Source: Stappia indica (GTDB taxonomy: Bacteria > Pseudomonadota > Alphaproteobacteria > Rhizobiales > Stappiaceae). Taken from it: 64,000 nucleotides of DNA. Under the pieces are notes generated by a model, which searched no databases, was not told the origin of the DNA, and was given only the letters and a program-made list of their open reading frames with translations. Every line of letters begins with the position of its first letter. The first letter of the stretch is position 1. The stretch spans positions 4,183,001-4,247,000 of the forward strand of contig NZ_CP046908.1 in NCBI RefSeq assembly GCF_009789575.1, written 5' to 3'. Below, piece by piece: positions 26,074 through 33,713 of the stretch. Made by a program: the position numbers and the translations under genes.

Positions 26074-27039
26074 TCATGCCATAAAAGCCGCGCTCTCGCC
26101 CTTCAGCCAGCGCAGGAAGGCGGCGATCTCGCGGCGCGGCTCGTGGCCGGAGGGCAGCAGGGCCCAATAGCCGGTGCGCACGGGCACGGGCGGGCAGCCG
26201 GCCAGCGGCGAGAGGACGGGGGAGGCGGGAGAAGAAGGAGCGGGGGCAGCAGGAGCCGGAGAGAGGGGCGCGGGGGAAGAGAGCGCGCCGGCGCAAAGCG
26301 GCAGGCGGGCAAGGGCGACGCCGAGGCCCTGCGCGGCCGCTTCCAGCGCCAGGTCGACCGTATCGACATGGAGCCCCCGGCCGGGCGGCGGCAGCGTCTC
26401 GCCTGTCGCGGCGGCTGCGGCCGCGAACCACGCCGCCCAGTCGTTCTCGACCGTCGCCACGTGGATCAGCGGCGCGCGCGCCCAGTCGATCCGCCCCTCG
26501 CGCTGCGGCAGGCGGGCGGCAAGGTCGGGATGCGCGACCGGCTGCAACGTCTCGCGGAACAGCAGCTCGGAGCGCGCCGACGGCCAGGGCGCCGGCCCCA
26601 TGCGGATGGCGAGATCGACGCCGTCGAGCGGAAACACCGCCTGCCGGTGGCTGGTGTCGACATGGAGGTCTATCTCGGGATGGCGGCCGCGAAACCGGCC
26701 GAGCCGCGGCACCAGCCAGCGGCGGGCGAAGGTCGGGGCGACGCTGACGCGGATCCTGCGGGCGCCGAGCAGCGGCGACACCCGGTGTGCGCCGGTGGCG
26801 ATCATCGACAGGCCCTCGCTGACGTAAGGCAGCAGGTCCTCGCCGGCGGCGGTGAGCGAGACCGCGCGGCCCGAGCGGTCGAACAGCGGCGCGCCGAGCC
26901 AGGTCTCCAGCGTGTCGATGCCGTGGCTGACGGCCGACGGGGTGAGGCCGAGCTCCTCGGCCGCCTGCTTGAAGCTGGCGTGGCGTGCGGCAGCCTCGAA
27001 CAGGCGGAGCGAGGCGAGCGGCGGCAGGCGCAGGCTCAT
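26074..27039 (-). CDS. LysR-family regulator (GcvA-like) with a low-complexity insertion
   Basis: 321 residues from the ATG at 27039. N-terminal helix-turn-helix: LPPLASLRLFEAAARHASF, KQAAEELGLTPSAVSHGI, the GcvA-like pattern. The effector domain (about 95-320) is interrupted near residues 255-282 by a Pro/Ala/Ser-rich segment (SSPAPLSPAPAAPAPSSPAS), absent from ordinary LysR proteins and encoded by a purine-rich imperfect repeat. This may be a disordered loop or slippage. An inverted repeat lies 16 bp upstream of its start and may be its operator. Confidence 0.85.
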   Translation of the reverse strand: MSLRLPPLASLRLFEAAARHASFKQAAEELGLTPSAVSHGIDTLETWLGAPLFDRSGRAVSLTAAGEDLLPYVSEGLSMIATGAHRVSPLLGARRIRVSVAPTFARRWLVPRLGRFRGRHPEIDLHVDTSHRQAVFPLDGVDLAIRMGPAPWPSARSELLFRETLQPVAHPDLAARLPQREGRIDWARAPLIHVATVENDWAAWFAAAAAATGETLPPPGRGLHVDTVDLALEAAAQGLGVALARLPLCAGALSSPAPLSPAPAAPAPSSPASPVLSPLAGCPPVPVRTGYWALLPSGHEPRREIAAFLRWLKGESAAFMA

Positions 27040-27054
27040 CAGTGGTTCTCCGTG

Positions 27055-27073
27055 AAATGAGTTTTGCTCATTT
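27055..27073. promoter_or_regulatory. Candidate LysR operator AAATGAG-N5-CTCATTT
   Basis: A perfect 7+7 bp inverted repeat with a five-base spacer, located 16-34 bp upstream of the LysR start at 27039. Its symmetry and the T-N11-A layout match LysR autoregulatory sites. Confidence 0.55.
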
Positions 27074-27490
27074 AAACGCGGGAAACGGGTGCCGGGCAAA
27101 GCAAAATCGAAGACGCCGGCCCGCCGTGCGGCCGGGTCCTCCGGCAGCCTTGTCCCCGTTTGCGAGACTTGCGAGGAATTTTGCGAAATCCCGTCTCAAT
27201 TTCCGCGAAAATTGACGCAAGGCCCCGCAATTTCGCGAAATCCGCGAAACGCCGAGGACCGAGCCCGATCCGCCGGCCGGACCGTCGCGAGCTGACGGTG
27301 TATCGTCAAAAATATCAAGGGCAAGTCACCGGCGGGCGACACTGCCGCCGCGCCGGTGCCATGGCGCCCCGGGCGGAGCGTCGCGAAAACGGGGATAAGG
27401 TTTTTGGGAGAGGCATCGGCGCTGTCGGATGATCGGACAGGCAGGAAAGCCGTTCGTCCGCGCGGCTGATCGCCCCACAGTCCTCGTCCG
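27074..27490. other. 417 bp gap with clustered TTTCGCGAAA palindromes
   Basis: No gene recognised. Between 27160 and 27250 the sequence repeats GCGAAAT-like words on both strands, including a near-palindrome CAATTTCCGCGAAAATTG (27197-27214) and a perfect palindrome ATTTCGCGAAAT (27230-27241). The rest is unremarkable GC-rich DNA. Confidence 0.55.
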
Positions 27491-28546
27491 TCAGTTCTCG
27501 CCCTCGCGGTCGAGGCCGAACTCCCGGACCAGGAACTCGACGGTCTTCTCGTCGTAGATCTTGCAGGCAATGTTCTGGTTGGCGAAAATACCGGAGTAGG
27601 TCTTGGCGTTCGACCGGTCGACGGTCTTCTTCCAGTCGATGCCGATCACATAGGCCCGCTTTTCCGGGTCGTCGCCGAACTCGGTAAAATAGCCGCGCGG
27701 CACGGCCTCGACGAGGGGTCGGCCATCCGCGATGAGGAAGTCGTCGGCGGGCTGCATCTCGGAGCGCACCACGCCATGCCCGAGATAGCCGGTGTTCTTC
27801 TGGTAGAAGAACACCCGGTCTCCGACCTTCAGCCGGGCCAGCCCGTCCGAATACCACTTGCCGCCCGAGGCGACGACATAGCCGTGGCGGCGCAGGTCCT
27901 CCCAGGGCACGTCGCTTTCGGCGCCGGCCGTCAGGTACCAGTAGCCGCTCCAGGGCGCGCGGGTGCTGCGGGTGGCGCGCTCGGCGACCTCCTCCTGCTC
28001 CAGCAAGGTGTCGGTCGACAGCCACTGGACGCCCTGGTCCTCGAAGACGTTGAAGAAGGCGACGTTGATGCCGACGCCGTGCACCTCCGACAGGTATTCG
28101 ATGATGCGCGTGGTCGTCTCGTCCATGCTGCCGGCGACGATCATCATCTGGTGCGAGGCGTTGAGCGTGTCGGGGGGCGGCACTGAGAAGCGCTCGCGAT
28201 AGACCTCGTCGAGGGTGCGGCCGGTCTTTTCCAGGCAGAGCGCGTGCACGTCGCGGGTCGACAGGGACACCACCCAGGAGGCGTAGTCGAGCACCTGGGC
28301 GACGATCTCGCGCGGGGTGCGGTCGCGCTTCAGCTCGATGATGATGAGCGAGCCGTCCTTGTCCATCGCCAGCAGGTCGATGCGCCCGCGATTGGCGATC
28401 ATCACCTCGCGGCCGATCACGACGCCATGGATGCCGACAAGGCCGAGATTGTCGCGCACCCAGTCCTGGATCATCGCCTCGTTGGCGAGCCTGGAGCGCG
28501 CGGCGCGCACCAAGGCGCCATTCTCGATCCGGAAAAGTTCGCTCAT
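27491..28546 (-). CDS. NucS-like PD-(D/E)XK nuclease domain protein
   Basis: 351 residues. The N-terminal 120 residues match the DUF91/NucS nuclease pattern: LANEAMIQDWV, then GRIDLLAMDKDGSLIIIELKR with putative active-site Asp57, Glu71 and Lys73. A C-terminal region (about 225-330) containing KVGDRVFFYQKNTGYLGHG looks like an EVE/PUA-type nucleic-acid or modified-base binding domain. A nuclease plus base-reader layout suggests DNA repair or restriction of modified DNA; no methylase or other defence gene is adjacent. The combination is inferred by eye. Confidence 0.7.
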   Translation of the reverse strand: MSELFRIENGALVRAARSRLANEAMIQDWVRDNLGLVGIHGVVIGREVMIANRGRIDLLAMDKDGSLIIIELKRDRTPREIVAQVLDYASWVVSLSTRDVHALCLEKTGRTLDEVYRERFSVPPPDTLNASHQMMIVAGSMDETTTRIIEYLSEVHGVGINVAFFNVFEDQGVQWLSTDTLLEQEEVAERATRSTRAPWSGYWYLTAGAESDVPWEDLRRHGYVVASGGKWYSDGLARLKVGDRVFFYQKNTGYLGHGVVRSEMQPADDFLIADGRPLVEAVPRGYFTEFGDDPEKRAYVIGIDWKKTVDRSNAKTYSGIFANQNIACKIYDEKTVEFLVREFGLDREGEN

Positions 28547-28670
28547 GTTTCCCTGAAAGCCCCTTGTTGCAAATGCCTGATCTCAAATCGTCCCGGCGCC
28601 GGAAACAGGCGGCGCGGGGCACGCGTCAGGTTGCGCAAGGGACGCGCGGAACACAAGCCTTTCCCGCCCC

Positions 28671-29531
28671 TCACGCCCCCTTGCGGATGAAGACGGCGTC
28701 TTCCCAGTCGGGGTCGACGCGCGGGTAGAGCGTGACGACGTCGGGATCGTGGCCGGGCAGGATCTCGCAGCCGGCCTCGATCAGCTCGTGCAGCACGCGG
28801 TAGCCCTCGACCGTGCGGAAATAGTCGGCGAAGACCGGAAAGATCTGGCCGTCGGTCAGGTAGCGGCGCAGGTGCAGCGCGTCGGAGGCGATGACCAGCG
28901 GCGTCTCGCCGTCGACGACCAGGATCTGCAGCCCCTTCGAGTGGCCGCCGACGAGGCGGGCGGTCAGGCCCGGCAGCAGCGTGTAATCCCCCTCGTGGAA
29001 GCACACCCGGTCGCGGTAGACCATCTCCACCGCCGTCTTGACGTCCTCGACCGCGAAGGGCTTGCGCATGCGGGCATGGCACATGCAGCGCCCGGTCGCA
29101 TAGGCCATCTCCGCGTCCTGCAAATGGATGGTCGCGTTGGGAAAATGGCGCAGGTTGCCGGCGTGGTCGTAGTGCAGGTGGGTGATGAAGACGTCGGTGA
29201 CGTCCTCCGGCTCCACGCCGATGCGCTTCAAGGCTTCGACCGGGTGGGTCAGCAGGATCCGCTGGCGCGCCGCGCCTTCCTCAGGCGCGAAACCGGTGTC
29301 GACGAGGACGGTCCTGTCCCCGTTGCGGCAGAGCCAGATATAATAGTCGAGACGGGCCTCGCCCTCGTGCGGGTCCGGGTCGAGGACGGCATGGCCGGGG
29401 GGCAGGTCCTTGGTGGCATAGCGCAGCGCGATGACTTCCCACGGATTTGCGGGCCACGGGGCTGCCGGCCCCTTGAGGGACTGCGCGCGGCCGGGCGCGG
29501 GGAAGCCGGGGGTCTTGCTGGTCGTCGTCAT
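28671..29531 (-). CDS. Metallo-beta-lactamase-fold hydrolase resembling N-acyl homoserine/gamma-lactone lactonases
   Basis: 286 residues; ATG preceded by AGGGAGG. The zinc motif THLHYDHAG places His118, His120, Asp122 and His123, with a later His in VGGHSKG and Asp in IASDALH, as in AHL lactonases of the AiiA/AttM group. Such enzymes open lactone rings. It is divergent from a GntR regulator and its promoter overlaps that regulator's predicted operator, so it probably belongs to the same regulon as the operon at 33714-42534. The natural substrate, an AHL, a gamma-lactone or another ester, is open. Confidence 0.82.
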   Translation of the reverse strand: MTTTSKTPGFPAPGRAQSLKGPAAPWPANPWEVIALRYATKDLPPGHAVLDPDPHEGEARLDYYIWLCRNGDRTVLVDTGFAPEEGAARQRILLTHPVEALKRIGVEPEDVTDVFITHLHYDHAGNLRHFPNATIHLQDAEMAYATGRCMCHARMRKPFAVEDVKTAVEMVYRDRVCFHEGDYTLLPGLTARLVGGHSKGLQILVVDGETPLVIASDALHLRRYLTDGQIFPVFADYFRTVEGYRVLHELIEAGCEILPGHDPDVVTLYPRVDPDWEDAVFIRKGA

Positions 29532-29601
29532 GGGAACCTCCCTCCCTGGTCTGCCTGCAGGCCGATGCCGCAGAGGGGTGCGGCAAACGGAAACGGACAG
29601 G

Positions 29602-29634
29602 TTGTCTGACAATCTGTCATTTCCGGTCTATACT
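29602..29634 (+). promoter_or_regulatory. gntR promoter with overlapping operator (site 1)
   Basis: CTGACA (29606-29611), 17 bp spacer, TATACT (29629-29634) forms a good sigma-70 promoter for the GntR gene. Overlapping it are two nested inverted repeats, TTGTC-T-GACAA (29602-29612) and TGACA-ATC-TGTCA (29607-29619). Read on the minus strand, 29619-29602 is TGACAGATTGTCAGACAA, matching site 2 at 33639 in 16 of 18 positions. Confidence 0.7.
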
Positions 29635-29739
29635 CGCCGGCGCGCCAGATGTCTAACATCGAGCGCAGCCGCATTCGGATATGCTATGGAACGCGGAGCA
29701 ACCGGTGCGCGACAGGCCGGACGGAAGAAAGTGGAATCG

Positions 29740-30423
29740 ATGGAACAGGCGAGACTGAGAATCTCGAAACAGCGCGCGACGATTCGGCATCTGGTAGAAG
29801 AGAAGATGCGCGAGCTGATCGCCACCGGTCATTTCAAGCCGGGCGACCGTCTCATCGAACGCGAACTCTGCGAGACGCTCGACGTCGGCCGCACATCGGT
29901 GCGAGAGGCACTGCGGCAGCTGGAAGCAGAAGGCCTGATCCGCACCGAGCCGCATCGCGGTCCCATCGTCACCAAGGTCTCCTTCGAGGAGGCCCAGCAG
30001 CTCTACCAGCTGCGTGCGCTGCTGGAAGGGTTTTGCGGCGCCGAATTCGCCGCCAAGGGCACCGACGAGGAGCACCGGCGGCTGCATGCGGCCTGCGAGG
30101 CCTTCGCGGCGGCCGCCGAGGGGCACGCGCCGACCGAGCAGCTGGTCGCGCGCAAGGCGGAGTTCTATCGCTGCCTGATCGCGGGCGCGCGGAACATCTA
30201 TGTCGAGGACATGCTGACCTCGCTGCACAACCGGGTCTCGATGCTGCGCGCAACGACGATGACCCAGCCGCACCGGCTGCCGAAAAGCGTCGAGGAAATC
30301 CGCGACATCACCAAGGCGATCTGCGCCCGCGATGCCGAGTGGGCGCGCCGCGCCAGCATCACCCACGTGGAGGAAAGCAGCAAGATCGCCCTGCAGCTGC
30401 TGAGCGACGCGGAAGTCGCCTGA
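29740..30423 (+). CDS. GntR-family regulator, FadR/FCD subfamily
   Basis: 227 residues from ATG 29740. An in-frame ATG at 29683 is also possible and closer to the predicted promoter. Winged helix-turn-helix: GDRLIERELCETLDVGRTSVREALRQLEAEGL; the FCD effector domain occupies residues 85-215 and includes metal- or ligand-binding histidines (LHAACEAF, SLHNRV, SITHVEE). Members bind organic acids and derepress catabolic operons. It lies between its own operator and a repeat array, and the same operator precedes the operon at 33714, which it most likely controls. Confidence 0.9.
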   Translation: MEQARLRISKQRATIRHLVEEKMRELIATGHFKPGDRLIERELCETLDVGRTSVREALRQLEAEGLIRTEPHRGPIVTKVSFEEAQQLYQLRALLEGFCGAEFAAKGTDEEHRRLHAACEAFAAAAEGHAPTEQLVARKAEFYRCLIAGARNIYVEDMLTSLHNRVSMLRATTMTQPHRLPKSVEEIRDITKAICARDAEWARRASITHVEESSKIALQLLSDAEVA

Positions 30424-30445
30424 GGGAAGGCCTCTCCTTGGCGTC

Positions 30446-30922
30446 ATTCCGGCCGCAGGCGAAGCCGGAGAGCCGGGAACCAGGGGTGCCCTCAGCGGGA
30501 GTGAGGCGGGAGGCGCCCACCCCACCCCCGGCTGTCATACCTGCGAAGGCAGGTATCCAGTATCCGCCGGGGCGAGTGGTGTCGCGAAAGCAGCAACCCG
30601 AGGCCGTCCGGCGGCGGTGCCGAAGCCTGGGCCGCGCCACCTGTGGTTACTGGTTCCCGGTCTCCGGCTTCGCCGGAACCGGGATGACATTCGGCGTGTA
30701 GGCGCGCGCCGCTGTGTCGCCGCAGCCACTGTTCCCCCCTGCTGCTCACCCCCCTCTGTCGGCTTTCGCCGACATCTCCCCCTCAAGGGGGGAGAGTGGA
30801 GCTCGCTGCTCGGCCGGCGCGTCCTCGCCGCAGCTCTGGCAACCAATAGGCCCCGGCTCGCGCTACGCTTGGCCGGGGTGACGGCCGAGGGGATGCGAGG
30901 TCGTGCCTCGTTCTCGGAGGTC
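30446..30922 (+). repeat. Long intergenic repeat, unit 1 of a tandem array
   Basis: A unit of about 477 bp built of several palindromic modules, starting ATTCCGGCCGCAGGCGAAGC. Modules include GTCATACCTGCGAAGGCAGG, a GTTCCCGG/CCGGGA hairpin, and a CGGCTTTCGCCGACATC block. Units at 32103, 32581 and 33058 are nearly identical. All frames are open only by composition; no gene is inferred. Confidence 0.9.
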
Positions 30923-30923
30923 A

Positions 30924-31895
30924 TCAACTCATATCGTTGAGGTGGTCTCTCATTCTTGCGTTGAGGATGACGACGATCTTTCTCATGAGCGCGGTTAGGG
31001 CGACGATGGGCTTCTTTCCGTTTGCGATGAGCCTCTGGAAGACGGGTCGCAGCGGCCCTTTGCAGCGTGCGGCGCTGAGGGCGGCCATGAAGAGGATGGA
31101 ACGGATCTGCGGGCGTCCGCCGCGGGTCTTGCGGTAGCCCTTCAAGGTTCCGCTGTCGTTGGGGTGTGGGGCAAGGCCCGCCAGGGATGCGGCCTGCTTT
31201 CCGGTCATGGTGCCGAGCTCGGGCATGGCGGCGGCCAGGGAGATGGCGGTCCTTGGCCCCACGCCCGGCAGCGAGCGGTAGAGGGCGATACGCCTTGCGA
31301 GCAGGGTGCATTGCGCGCAAAGGCCTGCGATGGCCGTGTCGATGGTCTCGATCTGGCGGTCGAGCGTTCTGACGAGGCTCCTGCAGGAGGCGACGACCAG
31401 GGTGCATCCGGGCGACTTGGCGCGGTTGAGTTCGGCGCCGCGAATGGCCATGAGGTCGTGCCTGCGGGCGACGAGCGCGGCGAGTTGCGCCTGGGTGCGA
31501 TCGGCCGGGCGGTGGAGCGGCAGGTGGCGCCACCGCTCCTGGCCATAGGCGGCCAGCAGTGCGGCATCGATGGCATCGGTCTTGGCCAGTCGCCCGAAGG
31601 AACGGGCGAAGGCCCTGGCCTTGAGGGTGTCGGCGCGGTGGCAGGCGATGCCTGCGGCCGCGAGCTCTGCCAGCAGCAGGGCTTCGTGGCCGCCGGTCGG
31701 CTCGCAGACGATGAGCGTCCCGGAGGGCAGGCCGGCGACCAGCTTGCGGATCGCCCGGGCCGTGTTGGCCACGGTGCTGGCCCCGGTGCTGGCCACGGTG
31801 CAGGCGGCGGTGCCCGGCGCCGGACAGACGGCAAGGGTCAGCTTCGACACGTCGATGCCGACGACGTGGGACGGGGCATGTTCCAGAAAGGCCAT
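30924..31895 (-). CDS. IS110-family transposase (DEDD, serine-type)
   Basis: 323 residues, starting MAFLEHAPSHVVGIDVSK. The N-terminal RuvC-like DEDD domain has Asp in GIDVSKLTLAV, Glu in VCEPTGGHE and DAIDAALLAAYG. The C-terminal Tnp20 domain shows SLPGVGPRTAISLAAAMPEL and GRPQIRSILFMAALSAAR, with the presumed catalytic Ser. The frame is intact. The stop codon lies exactly on the left junction with the repeat array, so the coding region runs to the very end of the element. Confidence 0.93.
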   Translation of the reverse strand: MAFLEHAPSHVVGIDVSKLTLAVCPAPGTAACTVASTGASTVANTARAIRKLVAGLPSGTLIVCEPTGGHEALLLAELAAAGIACHRADTLKARAFARSFGRLAKTDAIDAALLAAYGQERWRHLPLHRPADRTQAQLAALVARRHDLMAIRGAELNRAKSPGCTLVVASCRSLVRTLDRQIETIDTAIAGLCAQCTLLARRIALYRSLPGVGPRTAISLAAAMPELGTMTGKQAASLAGLAPHPNDSGTLKGYRKTRGGRPQIRSILFMAALSAARCKGPLRPVFQRLIANGKKPIVALTALMRKIVVILNARMRDHLNDMS

Positions 31896-32102
31896 GGCGG
31901 TGGTATCCTGATCGTGCTTCGGATTGTTCGCGGGCGTGGTGTCAGCCAGAGGCCCAATCAACTCTCCAAGCGGGAAAAGGAAGCGGCAGGGACCATGATG
32001 ACGACGGGCGAAAGCCCAATCACGGTCCGGTCGCCTGCCACTGGTCTCCCGGCGGTTCAGGCCGGGAGACCACCCAAACTCTACCATCTCTCCAGACGAA
32101 CA
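30926..32102 (-). mobile_element. IS110-family element inserted at a repeat-unit junction
   Basis: Compared with the unbroken unit junctions at 32580/32581 and 33057/33058, about 1,177 bp of extra sequence lies between GGTCATC (ending 30925) and ATCCCGGCC (starting 32103). ATC is present on both sides, so the exact ends are ambiguous by three bases. There are no terminal inverted repeats, as expected for IS110. The element contains the transposase plus about 207 bp of non-coding DNA upstream of it. Confidence 0.85.
31896..32102 (-). other. Non-coding left end of the IS110 element; possible bridge RNA region
   Basis: 207 bp between the transposase start and the element boundary. IS110 elements are known to express a structured bridge RNA from the non-coding end upstream of the transposase, with loops matching target and donor. 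This stretch has inverted segments (for example GGTCTCCCGGC near 32044 and GCCGGGAGACC near 32061). The RNA itself is inferred, not seen. Confidence 0.4.
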
Positions 32103-32580
32103 ATCCCGGCCGCAGGCGAAGCCGGAGAGCCGGGAACCAGGGGTGCCCTCAGCGGGAGTGAGGCGGGAGGCGCCCACCCCACCCCCGGCTGTCATACCTG
32201 CGAAGGCAGGTATCCAGTATCCGCCGGGGCGAGTGGTGTCGCGAAAGCAGCAACCCGAGGCCGTCCGGCGGCGGTGCCGAAGCCTGGGCCGCGCCACCTG
32301 TGGTTACTGGTTCCCGGTCTCCGGCTTCGCCGGAACCGGGATGACATTCGGCGTGTAGGCGCGCGCCGCTGTGTCGCCGCAGCCACTGTTCCCCCCTGCT
32401 GCTCACCCCCCTCTGTCGGCTTTCGCCGACATCTCCCCCTCAAGGGGGGGAGAGTGGAGTTCGCTGCTCGGCCGGTGCGTCCTCACCACCGCTCTGGGAA
32501 CGAATAGGCCCCGGGTCGCGCTTCGCTTGCCCGGGGTGACGGCCGAGGGGATGCGGGGTCGTGCCTCGTTCTCAGAGGTC
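32103..32580 (+). repeat. Tandem repeat unit 2
   Basis: 478 bp, almost identical to unit 1 (30446-30922), beginning ATCCCGGCCGCAGGCGAAGC right after the IS110 element. Differences are scattered substitutions in its last 120 bp. Confidence 0.92.
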
Positions 32581-33057
32581 ATCCCGGCCGCAGGCGAAGC
32601 CGGAGAGCCGGGAACCAGGGGTGCCCTCAGCGGGAGTGAGGCGGGAGGTGCCCACCCCACCCCCGGCTGTCATACCTGCGAAGGCAGGTATCCAGTATCC
32701 GCCGGGGCGAGTGGTGTCGCGAAAGCAGCAACCCGAGGCCGTCCGGCGGCGGTGCCGAAGCCTGGGCCGCGCCACCTGTGGTTACTGGTTCCCGGTCTCC
32801 GGCTTCGCCGGAACCGGGATGACATTCGGCGTGTAGGCGCGCGCCGCTGTGTCGCCGCAGCCACTGTTCCCCCCTGCTGCTCACCCCCTTTCGTCGGCTG
32901 CGCCGACATCTCCCCCTCAAGGGGGGGAGAGTGGAGTTCGCTGCTCGGCCGGTGCGTCCTCACCACCGCTCTGGGAACGAATAGGCCCCGGGTCGCGCTA
33001 CGCTTGGCCGGGGTGACGGCAGAGGGGATGCGAGGTCGTGCCTCGTTCTCGGAGGTC
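32581..33057 (+). repeat. Tandem repeat unit 3
   Basis: 477 bp, head-to-tail with unit 2 with no spacer; nearly identical, with a local change in the CGTCGGCTGCGCCGACATC module (32890-32910). Confidence 0.92.
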
Positions 33058-33403
33058 ATCCCGGCCGCAGGCGAAGCCGGAGAGCCGGGAACCAGGGGTG
33101 CCCTCAGCGGGAGTGAGGCGGGAGGCGCCCACCCCACCCCCGGCTGTCATACCTGCGAAGGCAGGTATCCAGTATCCGCCGGGGCAGATGGTGGCGCAAA
33201 GCTGGCCGCCACCGGCGGTTCGGCGGCAGGGCTGAGGCCCGACTTCAATCGTACGAGTGTACTGGATCCCGGTCTTCGGCTTCGCCGAAACCGGGATGAC
33301 ATCCTTTGGTCGGGGTTTGCGCGGGCGTGTTCTTGCTGCCGCTCTGGGAACGAATAGGCCCCGGGTCGCGCTACGCTTGCCCGGGGTGACGGCCGAGGGG
33401 ATG
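33058..33403 (+). repeat. Tandem repeat unit 4, shortened and divergent
   Basis: Matches the other units to about 33181 and then switches to a variant module (ACTGGATCCCGGTCTTCGGC) before regaining the CCCCGGGTCGCGCTACGC block. The unit lacks the middle part found in units 1-3. From 33404 to 33600 there is only a C-rich, CCCAACC-repetitive stretch with no gene. Confidence 0.85.
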
Positions 33404-33606
33404 TCAGGACCGTGCCGCTTTCTCGGGGGACGGCAGAGGGGAGGCGGGGCCGGGCCTCCGTCTCGGGCTGAGGTTCAAGCTTTCTCCCAACCCGGCGTCC
33501 CCCAACCTGCGCCTCCCAACCGCCTCCTGACCTCCCGCCTGTCCCCTCCCAACCACCCTTCTTGCGCATTTTCACACCCGTATCGCGATCTTGGCCGCGG
33601 CAGGTT

Positions 33607-33624
33607 TGCCTGCAAGCGCAGGCA
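33607..33624. other. Short stem-loop before the catabolic operon promoter
   Basis: TGCCTGC-AAGC-GCAGGCA, a perfect 7 bp hairpin 14 bp before the -35 element. Its role is unknown. Confidence 0.4.
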
Positions 33625-33637
33625 CTTGCGCGACTGA

Positions 33638-33666
33638 TTGACAGATTGTCTGATAATCTGATAATG
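33638..33666 (+). promoter_or_regulatory. Strong promoter of the catabolic operon with overlapping GntR operator (site 2)
   Basis: TTGACA (33638-33643), a 16 bp spacer and GATAAT (33660-33665) are near-consensus sigma-70 elements; transcription would begin near 33672. The same bases contain TGACAGATTGTCTGATAA (33639-33656), which matches site 1 in 16 of 18 positions. An operator lying on the spacer and -35 region implies repression by the GntR regulator. Confidence 0.75.
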
Positions 33667-33713
33667 CCGACCTGTCAGTTATGCAGAGGCTGAAAGCCAG
33701 GGAGTTACGGAAA

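Noticed and set aside
28671-29531. Firm assignment as an AHL quorum-quenching lactonase (aiiA/attM)
   Set aside because: The zinc motif is shared by many metallo-beta-lactamase-fold hydrolases, and the regulon points to catabolism; kept as lactonase-like only.
30446-33403. Could the tandem array be a CRISPR array or a repeat-protein gene?
   Set aside because: Units are about 477 bp with no short repeat/spacer alternation and no cas genes. Frames inside give the same low-complexity peptides in several phases and have no proper starts.
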